Source of the DNA: Mangifera indica
Lineage: Eukaryota > Streptophyta > Magnoliopsida > Sapindales > Anacardiaceae
NCBI RefSeq assembly: GCF_011075055.1
Contig: NC_058149.1
Span: 7,508,449 to 7,572,448, forward strand
Length of the DNA: 64,000 bases
Reading direction: 5' to 3'
Positions within the stretch are counted from its first letter, which is position 1. Each line of letters starts with the position of its first letter. A model generated the notes under the pieces. It had not been told where the DNA came from, ran no database searches, and saw nothing but the letters and a program-made list of their open reading frames with translations. Positions 26,062 to 40,471 of the stretch are shown here, piece after piece. A program made the position numbers and the translations under genes.

Positions 26062-28454
26062 TGTGACACTTTCTCTAGAAGTATTACCCTCTGGAGGGAG
26101 ACATCACTAAATTGTCTATTTCGAACATGCATTTAATTTAAAACAAGTAGTACATTTTTAATATAACTATATAAAAACCTCATTTATCAAATTTATAAAA
26201 TTACTGAAATATCATTGTCAGATTAATCTAGAAGTGTTCAAAATATGTTTTAATCTCATAAACTCAAACTGTAAACCATGGTATGTATAGTCAAAGATAA
26301 CTATAAAAACAACATGAAATAAAACTAATTAAACTAAATAACTGGAATGCCCTCGCAGCTCTATGCGTGCTAACCATTATTGATCCTGTTGCTGTTACGA
26401 TCACCTATACTTGCATACATGAAAGTAAGGGAATAAGTGATAAGCCACTCATCAGGTAGAGGACTCTACTGGAAACTTTTTATTGAAATCCTCAAAATAT
26501 TTGTAAACATGACCTATACAAACTTTGTCATTTGGAGTCGACATTAAACTTTTCTATAGATGATGACAGATCCTATGTATTGTCCTTGTGCTCATACTAT
26601 ACTCTAAGGACTATCTAGACTATATATAATAACTTTTAGGTTGAACTATGTCCTTCTCGGTTATTAAGGAACCATTCCCCTGGATTCGTATCTGACATGA
26701 CCCTATTAAACTTGATGGAAACATCTGAATCTGAAAACTATAACTAAAGTTATATACTAGGTTGATCAGTTTGGATTAAATACAAAGATTTAACACCTTA
26801 GCCATGTGAGTTGTTTATTTGTTTCATTATTCTAACTGTATCTTAACTAGGCTTTATTGTGAGCATGTACCTTACTATAGGTATAATGTCCTGCTGTAGA
26901 CAATGTAGTAATTGTATACTCATAATGCCCTTTCATAATGATCCTATAATGTCTAGCATGCATGCTTTTCGAGTTTTACTTAACTTAGCTTGCTTTCGCT
27001 TCCACCTAACGGTATATCTTATACCCTATTATGACTGAACTCTTAGGCACATGGGGTGCTACTGCGTACCTGAGCTTTCTATATTGACTCAGGACAACCC
27101 TTAAATCTTTGGCCTAGTTCTCTTACTTTTTTATTTCTTTTGCCTAAAATATACAGACATGTACATTTAGACACATGATGGGGTGTCTTATTGTTTTACT
27201 TGTATATAGTCATTTCCCCATGACTTCCCCTTATGTGCTTTTATTGATAGATCCATGGGCGTGTATCCTTTAGATGTTTATTTCCTTTTCCTTGCCTAAC
27301 CTTGTCTTAACCATTCTACTTCTCAACGGTATTATAGTCATTTCACCCTATACACGGTCATGCTTTTGATACACATAGGAAACCTTCATGTCCTAAGCAA
27401 CTACCAACCGATCAATGACATCCAATGGTTGTCAAAATGTTAGGAAATTTAATCTAGATTCTAGGACTCATGCATATAGGTATATGTCCTATACCATATG
27501 ACCGTGTGGTGAATCCATAAAGCCAATTAAGAACCCTAAATTCGTACATTGGTACGACTTGGTGCCTTCTTTTAATCAATTTAACACAAGTATACATGAA
27601 AGGGATGTCTTTACTTTATCTAATGGTTTATAATTCACAACGACATATTCTAGTATCAATATCAATCCTATAGTAACTTATTCTTATAATGCTATTATAC
27701 TAAACAATATCATCACCAGATAAACTATCATCAATGTAGATTGCTAAAAATGCCCTTATAGCTAAAACTCTAATAATCCAAAAGTCATACAACATCAAAG
27801 GATTATCAATATCAAATTTCCCAATCATAACATATGGCATCAACTACTAATCTATATTTAATCTAACTAATTCCCAATAATTCACTCAAATCAAGCATTA
27901 GTGTATCAAAATCAATCATGTATTCATATAAGCATAAATCTTAGTGAGGAAAAATAACTTCTAATTCATTATTCTCAATAATGCAAAAGAAGTGTAGGAA
28001 ATTCCTACTTACTTCTTAAAGATTCTTTTGGCGTGAAATTAATTAGAGGGGTTCCTTTTTTCTTCCTTTCTTGCCACCCCATTATTGGAATTGGGTTACT
28101 GGAGTTGCTACAGATAAGTTAGACAATTAGGCTTCACTCTCACTTTCTCTTTAGGTGTTTTTATGCATTTAGGGATTATGAATAATAATCCCTAAAACAC
28201 AACAACGTACCTTTTTATAAAAATTGATTGCACAACTATACATACAGGCGTGTACCACTTGATACACGATCGTGTGTCATGAAATTTGAATTTTGTATGA
28301 AATCTATCTTATCCAATTGATATGGCATGACACATAGGAATGACCTCTCTATACACGACTGTGTGTCATCTATAACCCATATTTTAACTTTCAAAATATA
28401 TTAAGACATGTAAAAAGACTATTTTGTCCTTGAGATGTACATGTAGGTGTTACA
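26062..28454 (-). mobile_element. 3' LTR of a Del/Tekay-like gypsy element (LTR-B)
   Basis: A 2393-bp LTR bounded by TGTGACACT on the left and GGTGTTACA (28446-28454) on the right, near-inverted ends as expected for an LTR. Immediately right of it is a polypurine tract on the minus strand (plus strand ATTCCTCCCCCCC, 28455-28467), which fixes the orientation. The first 740 bp align well with LTR-C at 32684-33414. Contains ACACGATCGTGT (28264-28275) and a related ACACGACTGTGT (28353-28364). Confidence 0.75.
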
Positions 28455-31400
28455 ATTCCTCCCCCCCAACTGAAATTTCAACCCCAAAATTCACTAAAAA
28501 TAGCTTAGGATGCTTATCTCTCATGGTCTACTCTATCTCTGAAGTGACCTTCTCAATTTTGTGATTCCTCTAAAGAACCTTGACTAAGGAAATCTGTCAG
28601 TTCCTCAGCTACTTGACCATCCTATCTAAAATCTAAATCGGTCTCTCATTATAACTTAGGTCCTCTAACAAATGAATCTCCTTGGTATTCAATACATGAG
28701 AAATATCACTAATATACTTGTGTAATGAAAAGACATGAAATACATCATGAATACAATTCATGTTCGCTAGTAATGTAAGCTTATAAGCTACCTTTCTAAC
28801 CCTTTTTACTATCTTATATAGGTTGATAAACTTGGGAGCCAATTTACCCTTTCTCCCGAACCTTATCATATGCTTAAACGGGGCTACTTCGATGAAAACT
28901 CTATCACCCATGCTAAACTCCAAGTCTTGACGTCTTTGATCAATATAGATTTTCTATCAATCCTAAACTTGTTTCATTCTCTGCCTAATCACTTGAACAT
29001 CCTTAATCATCTTTTAAGTCAACTCTGGTCCAAGAGACTGAATCAGGTATCTCTCTTACCTAACTTATCTCAATGTAAAGGAGAACAACATCTTCTACCA
29101 TATATTGCCTCATAAGGTATCATCTAAATCATTGCTTGATAACTATTATTATAAGTGAACTCCACTAAAGGTAACATCTTAACCCAACTCACCTTATGGC
29201 CTAGACAATAGGCTTTCAACATGTCTTTTAACATTTGATTGGTTTTCTCAGTTTGATTATCTTTTTATGAGTGATAAGCTGTACTAAATGCCAAATTAGT
29301 GCCTAATACTCTATGTAGGCTCTTCCAAAAAAGTTGACACAAACCTTATGTCTCTATAAGATATTATGGTCTTGGACATACTATAAAGTCTGATAATCTT
29401 TCGAATATATAACTTTTCCAGCTGATCTATAAGGGTGATGTCCTTAATAGGCAGGAAATGCTATGACTTGGTCAATTTGTCAACTATCACCCAAAGCACA
29501 TTAACTATATTATAAACTCTTGGGAGTGTCATAATGAAGTCCATGAAAATATGCTCCTATTTGCATTCAGGTTAATGTCACAATCATAATCTTTCACTAA
29601 CTTGAGTTATCTCCTCTGTCTCATGTTAAACTCTTTCTGAGTGAAGAAGTATTTGAGCCTTTTATGACTGGTCTAGATATTACATCTTACCCCATATAAA
29701 TAATGCTTTAAATCTTGAGGGCAAACACTATTGCTATTAACTCCAAATCATGAGTGGGGTATTTAGTCTCAAAATCTTTCAATTGTCTTGAGACATATGG
29801 TATAACTTTGCCTTGCTACATCAACATTACTCCTAAACCATTGTGAGATGCATTGATGTATATATCATACTTGACCCCCTCCTTAGGTAGAACCAATACT
29901 AGAGCAGAAGTAAATCCCCTTTTAAACTCTTCGAAACTCTTCTCACAAGAATCTAACTATTAAAACTGAGTTTCCTTTTTGATGAGAGTTATGAGAGGTT
30001 TTGCTAACTTGGCGAACCCTTTAAAAAACCTTCGATAGTAACCAACAAAACCTAGAAAATTTCAAACCCTTGATTGTCTTTAACCTCTATAAATCTAAAA
30101 CAATCTTAATCTTGCTCAAGTCCACTGATATACACTCTATTGAAACCATATGCCCTAGAAAGGTCACTTTATCAGGCCAAAATTCATACTTGGAGAACTT
30201 TACATATAATTGCTTTTCCTTTAACCTTTGCAAAGTAAGTCTTAAATGTTGCTCATACTCCTTATGACTTCTGGAATACACCAATATGTCATCGATAAAA
30301 ACCACTATAAACTTATCTAAGCAGTTGTGAAACACCATGTTTATCAAATCCTTAAACATAAGAGCATTGATTAGTCTGAACAATATAACTACAAACTCAA
30401 AATGGTCATACCTCATTTGGAAAGTTGTTTTGGGTATAATCTACTCAGTTATCCTTACCTGATGGTGGCTTGACCTCAGATCAATCTTGGAGAACATAAG
30501 CAACCTTCTCAACTAGTCAAATAGATCTATTCTAGGTAATAGGTACTTTTTCTTCATTGTTACCTTGTTCAACTTTTTGTAATCTATGCACATCCTTATA
30601 GACCCATATCTCTTTTTGACAAACTAAATGGGTGCTCTCTATGAGGAGTAACTCGATTTGATAACACCATTCTCTAGCAATTCTTAGATTTGTTTCTTTA
30701 ACTCCTGTAACTTGATTGGTGTATTAGATATAAGTGTTATGCCCAACACTAGTTCTACATTAAACTTAACCTTTTGTTTAAGAGCTAATACCAACAACTC
30801 TTTTCGAAAAGACATTTGGAAACTCTCGAACCACTGGTATCTCTTTAATGCTCAGACGTGACTCAAAGACATTTGGAAACTCTCGAACCACTGGTATCTC
30901 TTTAATGCTTAGACGTGACTCTACCTTGCTTATTACATGAGCTAAGAAACCTGTACACTTTTCACTAAACATTTTTCTTGCTTTTAAGGCACTAATCATC
31001 AAACTCTTGATATTTCTCTCATCAAACTCAAACTGGTCTCCATTCTCAAGCCTGAACCAGACTTTTTTATAGTGGTAGTCAATCTTAACTCTATTCCTTC
31101 TTAGGAAATATATCCCCAAAATCATATCAAAATCTAGTATCTCAAACACTATCAGTCCACTAGAAGTTATTAATCTTGTATATTTATAACTTGTCCCATC
31201 ATTATCTCATCTTTCTACTAAACTTTTAGTTACAAAATAATACGCAACACCATAATTAATCAAAATGTAAATAAAAGTACCAAGAAAAGAAATCTAACCA
31301 TAATTACTGTCAGGTTGGCCTTAATTGGCCGCTGGTGATGGTATACACTTCTGCAGTGGCTCCCTTAGTGGTTACTCAACTTAGGTTGAAACATAGGGAT

Positions 31401-32683
31401 AAGATTTAACCATATGCCCTAGTTGACAACACTTGTAAGGATAACTTTCCTTATCAAACAATCCTTTTTATGTTGTCTACCATATCTCTGATAGGTTAGA
31501 ATCTGAAGACCTTTATGTTTCTTACTACTTTTCTAGCCTTTCTTATTGCCTTTATGCTATAAAGGTTTTTTCCCTTTCATTTCTAAAAAGAGGGCCTCTA
31601 TGAATCGGGCCATTACTACTCATAACTATTACACTGGTATTGATGCTAGTGTTAGGATTGGTGCTAGTAAAGGTACTGTCTAGGTAAAGGTCTAACCATA
31701 CATCCTCCTTACAAAAACCTTTACCTTAATGCCCTTATTAAAACCTTGTTGTAAATTTAGGGTGGTTATTGTGTTGTCATCATATCTCAGGCTATGATTG
31801 GATCAAACCTGTAGAAAAATTTCTCTATCCACCCTCTTTCTATATTAGTTATCTTAAGGGCATACCTTGCCAAGTGATTAAACTTTGCAAAGTATTCTTT
31901 CACCAAATTTATACCCAACATCAAGGTGAAAAACTACTGTGCTTAGATACATGTCATATATACACCCCTGTACTTAGGCTTAAATGTCCCCCTAAACTTA
32001 GAACAAGATATCTCTGAAATCTTGGTAGTCTATTGGACCAGATTCCTTTATATTCTTGCATTAGACTTAAAAAAGTATGTGGCATATATGAATCTCTTTT
32101 AGTTGATCATATCAAATAGGCTCATAACACTGTCCACTGACTCCAGCCACTCCTCAGTTGCAATTAGATCTTTAGCACCATTAAATTTCTGAGGCTAGTG
32201 CATGCTAAGTAGGTTAAAGATAAGATACAACTGAGTCTTGGCTAGTGCTACTATCGGTGTTACTGTTGGTGTTGAAGTCATCTGTACTGATCCTTGTGCC
32301 TGACTAGTAGTACTTGTGTTGACTCACTACTTTAAACTAGAGCACATCTCTACACCTTAAACATCTTTTTAAATATGTCTTTGGCATCTTAGGCACTTAG
32401 ACTTGCCTAGGGAACTTGGGGTGTTACCCCCTTCACCCTGACTCCTTTGTGGGTTATTTGTCTGAGTATTCGTAGTATTGACTCTTATTCTCCTTATTTT
32501 TCCTAAAAAGCCCATAACTATGAGTCTCCATAAAACTTAATAGGTATAAACAAAATTGAATTTATATTGATCGATTGTGAGTGCGGGCAGTATGACATGA
32601 GGGGTTTACATTTCTACTTAATTGACTACACACATTCTTTAAAAAAAATTTTTGGGTACTAAAATCATGCTCTAATACTAACT
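28455..32683 (-). pseudogene. Decayed gypsy gag-pol (Del/Tekay-like)
   Basis: Minus-strand remains of a Ty3/gypsy polyprotein, in gene order from right to left. A degraded zinc-knuckle segment lies near 31390-31440. A protease-region frame at 30778-31149 carries an internal 57-bp duplication. Reverse transcriptase at 30087-30416 shows the catalytic FIDDILVYS motif. The integrase C-terminus at 28633-28923 has MGDRVFIEVAPF, GKLAPKF and HDVFHVFSLHKYISD. Many stops and frameshifts separate these islands, so no functional polyprotein remains. The chromovirus-like C-terminus and long LTRs point to a Del/Tekay-type element. Confidence 0.8.
32660..32683 (-). other. Gypsy primer-binding site
   Basis: Directly inside LTR-C, the minus strand reads TTAGTATTAGAGCATGATTT. 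This is a mutated form of TGGTATCAGAGC, the initiator-tRNA-Met-complementary primer site of many plant gypsy elements. It fixes the inner end of the 5' LTR. Confidence 0.6.
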
Positions 32684-33414
32684 TATAACACCTCCCTAGA
32701 AGTACTACTCTTTGGAGTGAGATGTCACTAAATTGTCTATTTTGAGTATGTATTTAATTTAAAACAAACAGTAAATTCATGTTATAACTATATAAAATCT
32801 CATTTATTAAATTGGCAATGTTACTATGTTACCTTTATTAAATTAAATCAGAAGCATTCAAAAGATGTTTTAATCTCATAAACTCAAACTATGAACCATG
32901 GTATGTAGAGTCAAGGATAACCATAAAAGCAACATCAAATAAAACTAAGAGAAACTAAATGACTAGAATGCCCTTGCAGCTTTACACGTGCTGACCACCA
33001 CTCGTCTTGCGGCCGTCACAATCACCTGTACCTATACATATTAAAGAAAGGGAATGAGTGATAAAACACTCAATAAACAGGAGATCTATTGGAAACTTTT
33101 TACTAAAATTCTTGAAATACCTTTAAACTCGACCCATACAAGCTCTATCATTTAAGGTTGGTGTTAAACTCCTTTATCAATGATGACAAACCTTATATAC
33201 TATCTTTATGCTTATATTGTACTATAAGGACTATCTAGGCTGTAAATCATAACTTTTGGGTTAAACTTTATCCCTTTTGGTCACTAAGAAACCACTTCCT
33301 TAAATTCCAATCTAGTATGACCTTACTAAACTTGGTGGAAGCATCTGAATATGAAAAATTGTAATTAAAGCTATATACTAGGTCGATTAGTTTGGATCGA
33401 ATATAGAGATTTAA
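32684..33414 (-). mobile_element. Truncated 5' LTR of the same gypsy element (LTR-C)
   Basis: Starts TATAACACCTCCCTAGAAGT next to the primer-binding site and aligns along its length with the first 740 bp of LTR-B (for example CTCATAAACTCAAACT and ATACTAGGT(C/T)GAT segments). The similarity ends at about 33414, where coding sequence of another retrotransposon starts. About 1.65 kb of the LTR is therefore missing. Confidence 0.75.
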
Positions 33415-35880
33415 GGTTTTAGTTTTAACATTGGTGTCTGCAGTACAGAAGGTACAAGTTTTTCATTAGGCGCTGGCAACTCCATATAAGATACATTACC
33501 TGAATTTTTCAGTTTTACAAACTCTTTCATTTCCGCCATTGTATCCTGAAAATCAGAATTTAATTTAAATTCATCACTTTTTTTCAAAAGCTGCTCATGG
33601 TTAGCCACTTCCAACTCATCTTCACCATCAAGTTAAAAAAAATCCTATGCTAAAGAGTCAATTAACTCACCTGAATCAATAGGAAAATTAACATCAAGAT
33701 ATTTCATCACATCAGAAATATTGAATCGGACAACATCACCATCAAACTTTATGGTTAATGTGCCTTTATGAACATCAATTTTTGTTTTGACTGTTTTCAA
33801 AAAGGGTATTCCTAATAAAATATGTGTTAATTGGTCATTATTCTCCATGTCAAGAACATAAAAGTCAGTTGGAAAAGTAAGTTTATTATTAAGCAGAATA
33901 AGAACATCTTTAATCAACCCTTTAGGATAGGTATTCGATCTATCAGCTAATTGAATCACCATACTAGTTTTTTCTAAAAGTCCAAGATAAAGAGCAGAAT
34001 AAATAGACTATTGCATTACATTAATAGACACTCATAAATCTAACGTGGCTTTTTCAATTTTAGTGCCACATATTGTGCAAAGGATATAAAACATACTTGG
34101 GTCTTTGCATTTTTTGGGAAGATTTTTTTGAGTTATGGCTAACATATTCTCTTCTACCCTTATTTTTTCACACCTTTTGAGCTTTGCTTTCTTTTTACTA
34201 TACACAGCTCTTTTAGGAATTTAGCATAGCGAGACATTTGTTTGATTGTATCAAAATGTGGGATATTGACTTCGTATTTTAGAAGGTTTTATATAAATTT
34301 GCATACGTTCATATGTCCGATTATCTATTAAAGCTTCAAGAAAAAGAGGAATAAGTTTATATTCACTGGAAGAATAAGATTTACCTGTCACTGCATTTTT
34401 GTCTGGAAAATTATTTTCTATCACCATTTCATCTTTGTTTTCTGCTTGCTGTGTTGGTGCAGGTGATGTCTTAATCGACATTTCCAACTCTTTTCCACTC
34501 AACATTATTCCACTAGCATTCTCATTTGGGTTCACTACAATTTGGGATAGTGGTTTACTTGAATTTTGTGCCTCTAACCTGTTGATTGCAATAGCCATTT
34601 GGCTCATTTGATTTTCCAAACTTTGAATATTGGTTCTTGTCTCTTGTTGAGATTTCATAGTGTTAGTAGCCAAAGTTTTAACAATGTCTTCAAGAGACGT
34701 ACCTGAATCAAAATTTTAAGCTGATTATTGTTGCGTAGGAATGTAAGACTACTGATATGACTGGAAGTTGTTTGAAGGCTGATTCGCATGTGCATCCCCA
34801 TAACAGAGATTAGGATGATCCCTCAAACTTGAGTTGTAGGTATTCGAATTAAGATTGTAATTTTGCTATAGTTATCTCGAAAATCTACCCACTGTATTGG
34901 CTTGTTCAAAGGATTCCTCTTGAAGTGTTGGGCACATATCAGTTGGCTGCCTGATAACTAAACAAATTCCACAAACTTTTGTTGCCTCTATTTTTTCTAC
35001 AGTCATTTGTCGTACAAGAGAAGTTAGATCATCAAGTCATTTTTCAATAGAAGAGACATTTACTTTATTAACACGCTAAGATGAATGGTTTGATCTAATC
35101 CTGAATTGTTGTGAATTCAACGCCATGTTTGCAATTAAATTTTGGGTTACCTCAGGTGTTTTGTCAGCCAATGCTCTACCACTACCTACATTGATCATAT
35201 TCTTATCAGTTAATAAGAGTCCTTCGTAGAAGTATTGAATAAGGAGTTGGTCACTAATTTGGTGGTTCAGATAGCTTGCACAAAGTTTTTTAAAGCGTTC
35301 CCAGTACTCATATAGAGACTTTCTAGTATATTGCCTAATGCCACGGATTTCTTTCCCTATGCTGACAGTTTTTGAAGCTAGAAAAAATTTCTCTGGAAGC
35401 AGCCTCTTCATCTTATGCCAAATGGTGATGTTTCTAGCGGGCAGGTAATAAAGCCAATCTTGTGTATCATCTTTTAGAGAGAACGGGAAGGCCCACATCT
35501 TGATTTGCTCTTTAATCATTCTATTCGGTTTCATGCCTATTTACACCACATGAAATTCCTTTAAATGTTTATGAGGGTCTTCACTTGCGGAGCCACGAAA
35601 AGTGGGTAAAAAATGGATTAGTCCAGATTTTAATTCAAATATAGTATTAACATCTAAATTAGGAAAAGTAATGCAATGAGGTTATTGGTTTAAATCTGGA
35701 GTAGCAAGCTCTCTTAAGGTCTGATTCTCAGCTATGTTTTCTTTTGTTTTGCAAGTAAATCCGTGCGCTTACAGTAACCTTTTTAATTCTTTTCTTAACC
35801 TTTTTTGTAGTCTTTTCAATCTTTGGATTAAATTGTAAATCAACTTGTTTCGAAGATCACATAACAAACATACAAATTAA
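33415..35880 (-). pseudogene. Partial Athila/Tat-like gypsy gag and protease
   Basis: Minus-strand fragments. Gag at 35076-35534 contains GIRQYTRKSLYEYWERFKKL and LIQYFYEGLL, a signature common in plant Athila/Tat-lineage gag proteins. A linker frame lies at 34251-34673. A retropepsin-like frame at 33645-33962 has QLADRSNTYPKGLIKDVLI and LLGIPFLKT. A TTTTGGCACCATCACAGGGG segment (minus strand, about 35889-35908) is the mutated TTTGGCGCCGTTGCCGGGG that precedes gag in this group. Reverse transcriptase and integrase are absent: the element is cut at about 33415. Confidence 0.75.
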
Positions 35881-37140
35881 AAACTCCCCTGTGATGGTGC
35901 CAAAATTTGGTAAGTGTTGTTGTCAACACCCAAATTAAAGTCCTAAATTCTTACAACAAAAATGTAGTAAAAGAAAGTAGAGGTTGTTCCCTTGAAGAGT
36001 TCTAATTAGTAAGTCATTACTTATCTCGTAAAGCAATGAAACTTGAGGAGGTGTTTCTGAATTGAATACAAATTATAATTAAAAGTAGTAAATAAAAATC
36101 AACGAAATAATCTAAAATAACTAATCAATTAAACAATCCTTGGTTTATAGTCATATCCACCATTGAAACTATGATTGATCATCGACACCCAAAAGTATCA
36201 AATTAATTATTCAAATATTCATTGTGGTATTAATTACTTGCTTTTCTTTATGATTAGTTAACCAAAAACATGTATTCTAGTTAACCTTTATTGATTGATA
36301 ACTAGGATATGATCTCGAATTTAATTAAACAATAGCATTACGAATTAGAAATACCAATGAAACAAGACAATACAGGCGTATGACGTTGAATTTAATCGAG
36401 TTGATTATTTTCCTAGGAATTACAATTCCTGATGCAACAAATAATAAATCCTAGTTGTCACTTCGATTAGATGGATTGAATAATCACGAATTCAACACCT
36501 AAACTAGCAGGAAATTATATTGATAAACTAATCGTGCGCCTTAGCAATCAACCAACACAATCATGAAAAATAATTCAGAAAGATAATCAATTCTTGAATA
36601 ATTAAAAAGATGCCTTAAAAAACAAAAGTCTTACAATTCTTGTAGTTCATGGTTTCAAATCCCTTCAACCAAGAGAAAAGAGTTTAACCACTGTATGCCA
36701 TGCTCCTGTCTCTAATTCTCCAGATAAGACAATGATAGTCCTCCAAAAATAATTAAAATAAAATATATATCTCTCCCCCCCCCCCCCCCCCCCCCCTTCA
36801 ATTCAGATACGGAAAATAAAAAAATCAATAGTACTTAATCCAACCAAGTAAAAATAATATATATCTTCCTAAAAGAAAGGAATAGATATATATCTTTCTT
36901 ATATATATCTTTATCTATCAAAATAATATTTCCCTTTTCTAGCTAATAATCACCCCTTTTCTAGGAAGCAAATCTTGACTTTTCTAGAATATCACAGTTG
37001 ATCTGGATGTCTAAATTTAAATTTCTAAATCTACTCCATCATTTCACGTGTCATGCCTAGTCAACATCACAGATTTTATTGATTCGTAAATCTACTTCAC
37101 TTTAAGTCGTTTTGGTCCAAATATATTCAAAGCTTCCCAA
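35881..37140 (-). mobile_element. Leader and probable LTR remnant of the Athila/Tat-like element
   Basis: Lies upstream of gag on the minus strand and has no coding capacity. By position it should hold the untranslated leader, primer site and 5' LTR, but neither LTR edge could be fixed because no second LTR copy is present in the window. Confidence 0.4.
36775..36796. repeat. 22-base cytosine homopolymer
   Basis: An uninterrupted run of C after CTCT in AT-rich surroundings. Long C/G runs are rare in this window. Confidence 0.9.
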
Positions 37141-37259
37141 GTGCAAAAAGATAAATAATTTTATTAGATTGAATTAAATTTTCATACATCATAAAGGAAT
37201 TAGAAATCAAAATAATGACAATTAACAACATTATCATAGACCTATATTTGTTATTAGTT

Positions 37260-38648
37260 ATTATTGGAGTTTTATTCCCATGGAAAAGATAGATATTTCA
37301 ATCCCTATTATTACCATCCTCAATGGTACCAATTATGTTATTTGGGCTCATTTCTTAAAGACCAAAAACTATAGTAGTATGTTACTAGTAATATACCCCA
37401 ACCAATCAAAAGAGAAAACATGGAGACATATAATTATATTGCTTTGCTTGAAGAATAAGATAATAAAAACTACCAAATTATTACCTGGTTTTGTAATACT
37501 TGCATTCTAACAATCAAAGTTAAATTTGGTTGTCTTGAGATTGCTAAAGAAGTATAGTATTTACTTGCTAAACGTTACTCTACTACTAATGTCATTAATT
37601 GGTTTCAACTTTATGGTAACCTCAATTGCATGCATAAATATTGGGTTAGTACATTATTGAATTTCTCTCATAAATGATAACTTTATAGGATCAATTATCA
37701 TTGTCTAAACCAAAATGACATGATCCTCATGATATTGTACTCTATGCAAAGGAAAAAAATGAATTCCGTTTTTTTTACAATGACATTAAATAAAAAGTTT
37801 GAATTAGTAAAATCTTCTTTGTTGCATAAGGACACATTTCTTGATCTTGACATAGTGGTTATAGAGTTATGTGCAGAAAAAACTGAACTTGCTACTTTGA
37901 AGTCTTGTCAATCTATTATATCCACTGACACTGTTTTGGCTCCTCTTGCTTTATCATCACAGTGCAAAGTGACTTATTACTACTATTATAAACCAAGGCA
38001 TGTCATGTCTGATTGTTTCAAGTTGCAATCTAAGAAAGGCATTAGACAATACAACCAAACCAACTCTAAGTTTGGAAAGACTTTTTTTTCCATTGTAGTT
38101 GTTGCTACCACTGAGAGTTCATCTTCTAGTCATTCTTTTGTCATAAATAAGCTTTTTAATAAAGTAGACCTTGATACTCTAAAACAAACCTTAAGTTAGT
38201 CTATCATTGGGACATTCATTTCCTCTATCTTATCTGTCACCATAGGTACATCTTTATCTTAGTACTTTGGCTCAAAATGTTGTAATCATATGACATCTTT
38301 ATCTTAGTACTAATTCTCATCTTTTTAAATCTAATAGCATTATGTTCTATTCTTCTGTTATTTGCATTGTTGATAACTTTGGTTTATCTGTTAATCACAT
38401 TAGTGATATTTCTAGTTCATCTTTATCGTTATCTAATGCCTTTCTTATTCCTAAATTCTCATTAGATATGATTTCTGTTGGACAATTATGTGATATTGGC
38501 CTTGAAGTACATTTTTCTCATTATGATTGTTCTATGCAAGATCTGCAGACGAGACAAATTTGTAGGATCGGGCATAAAGTTGGTTATCTGTTTGAGCTGA
38601 CATCTCTTCATCTATCTTCCCAAATTACATCTAATGTCTCAAAATATG
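37260..38648 (+). pseudogene. Copia element relic, 5' part (gag to protease)
   Basis: Plus-strand Ty1/copia remains. The first frame (37280-) has ITILNGTNYVIWAHFLK, the usual start of copia gag. The frame 37720-38199 is gag-like. The frame 38342-38653 has NAFLIPKFSLDMISVGQLCD and a GRKVG-LFELTSLHL-like stretch, marking the protease to pre-integrase region. Frames are broken repeatedly. The reading is interrupted at 38648 by a gypsy solo LTR and resumes at 41061. Confidence 0.75.
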
Positions 38649-40398
38649 TGTAACACCTTTCTCCAGATATATATCCATACTCGAAATATGCATATGAAGA
38701 GACATATTAACACATAACAATGCAACAATCATAAAATATGTATGATATTCAATCTTAAATCCCACAATTTCTAAAAGTGCATTTATTAACCAAAATCATA
38801 ATACAAAATTCAAATATTAAATATTCTAGTGTCTAGAATCAAAAACATGAAATCCACAGTGCATAAATAATAATAGACCAATCCAAAATACATAAAATCA
38901 CACAAGTAAGATGACTAAAATGCCCTCACCTCATGCATCGCTCCGAGTTGAATTATTAGCTCCTCCGTTAGTGCCCCACTACTTCATAATCCTACTTGCA
39001 AAACCAAAATGGAACATGGTGAGTGAAACACACTCAGTAATAGATGACGTCTTGGCAGCAAGCACACAATATAAATAGTAACCATATATTTCCTATTAGT
39101 GTCTCATATCCAATCTTATTGTGGCATTTCGAATGTTTTTCCAGCATTCCAGATGCCTATACAAGTTATCTCAATGCCAAGTGCCTAATTTTTTATGACG
39201 GTGTCATCCTAGATGAGTGATGTCAGACGATGTATGCTAGCATTCGAAACACTTGGTAAAAGTTTATGATATCCTAGATGTCAATTATAAAGTGTACCTA
39301 GTACATTTGTTAACTAGACTTTACGCTATGAATACCATATCATAAGATAAGTAAGACTCTGAGTCTCTCGAAAATCGCAAGAGCATCTCAGATGCTAAGC
39401 CACCCAATATCAGTGCATAATTATCAAATGAGTGTCAAAGTCAAACAAACTAACCCAAGTGCCTTCACTGAATAACGTAATACTTTGTTATCAATTTTCA
39501 ACTCAAAAATTACTCTAATTGGGGTTTATGCCATCAAACACACAGTTAGAGACCTTCAAAATTCCTTTGTGCCATCAAACACATAGTTGGTATGTTTATC
39601 AAAATATTATCTTATGTTGCTTTTGTTAGAATCTTATTATTTATTTCCATATAATCATCCATCATAAGGGTAAAATAGTTATTTTCATTGTTATCTATGA
39701 GTATAGAAACCTTATACTAGCATTAATAACTTTATACACCTTTACTTCCAAACTTTCCCAATGTATACGGGGGTGTACCTTACATGCACGAGGGAGTACT
39801 TTATTCCACACACAAAGCTATATATTGAACTAACACGGGCATGCAATCCAGGGTGGCATACATGACAATGGGTCTCATACCACATGAGCATATATCTATT
39901 CCCAAATTAACACGCTTGTGACTTTAACTTAACATAAGAACTAATTGTGGCTAATTATACACAACTATGTATCCTAACATACATGGGCGTGTAGTGTCCT
40001 TTTTATAGATTTCTCTTTCACCTAAATTTGCAATCTCTGCCCAACTTAATTCATAATCATGACACATTCCTTAATAAAAAATCAATCATAACATATTTCT
40101 TCTTACTAACAATGTAGAAAACATACGAAAATGATTCAAATCTCCTCATTCAACACACACACGGTAGAACCTAAGACATGTCCATAACACCTTCCAATTT
40201 CATAACTCAATCAATTTATCAAGCTTATGATTTAGTGTCAATACCAAACATAACAAGTCTGATTAGGTCCTAATAGATCATCCTATATTGTCCAAACATA
40301 TGCAATTCACTCACCAAACCTATACACCATATTTCTTATAAAATCATTATAAATTGCATGACTAGGTTGGCAAATTCACTTCACAATCCATCCAACAA

Positions 40399-40471
<73 letters not shown>

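Noticed and set aside
32660..32683. tRNA-like sequence
   Set aside because: The match is only to the 3' end of initiator tRNA-Met, as expected for a retrotransposon primer site; no cloverleaf follows.
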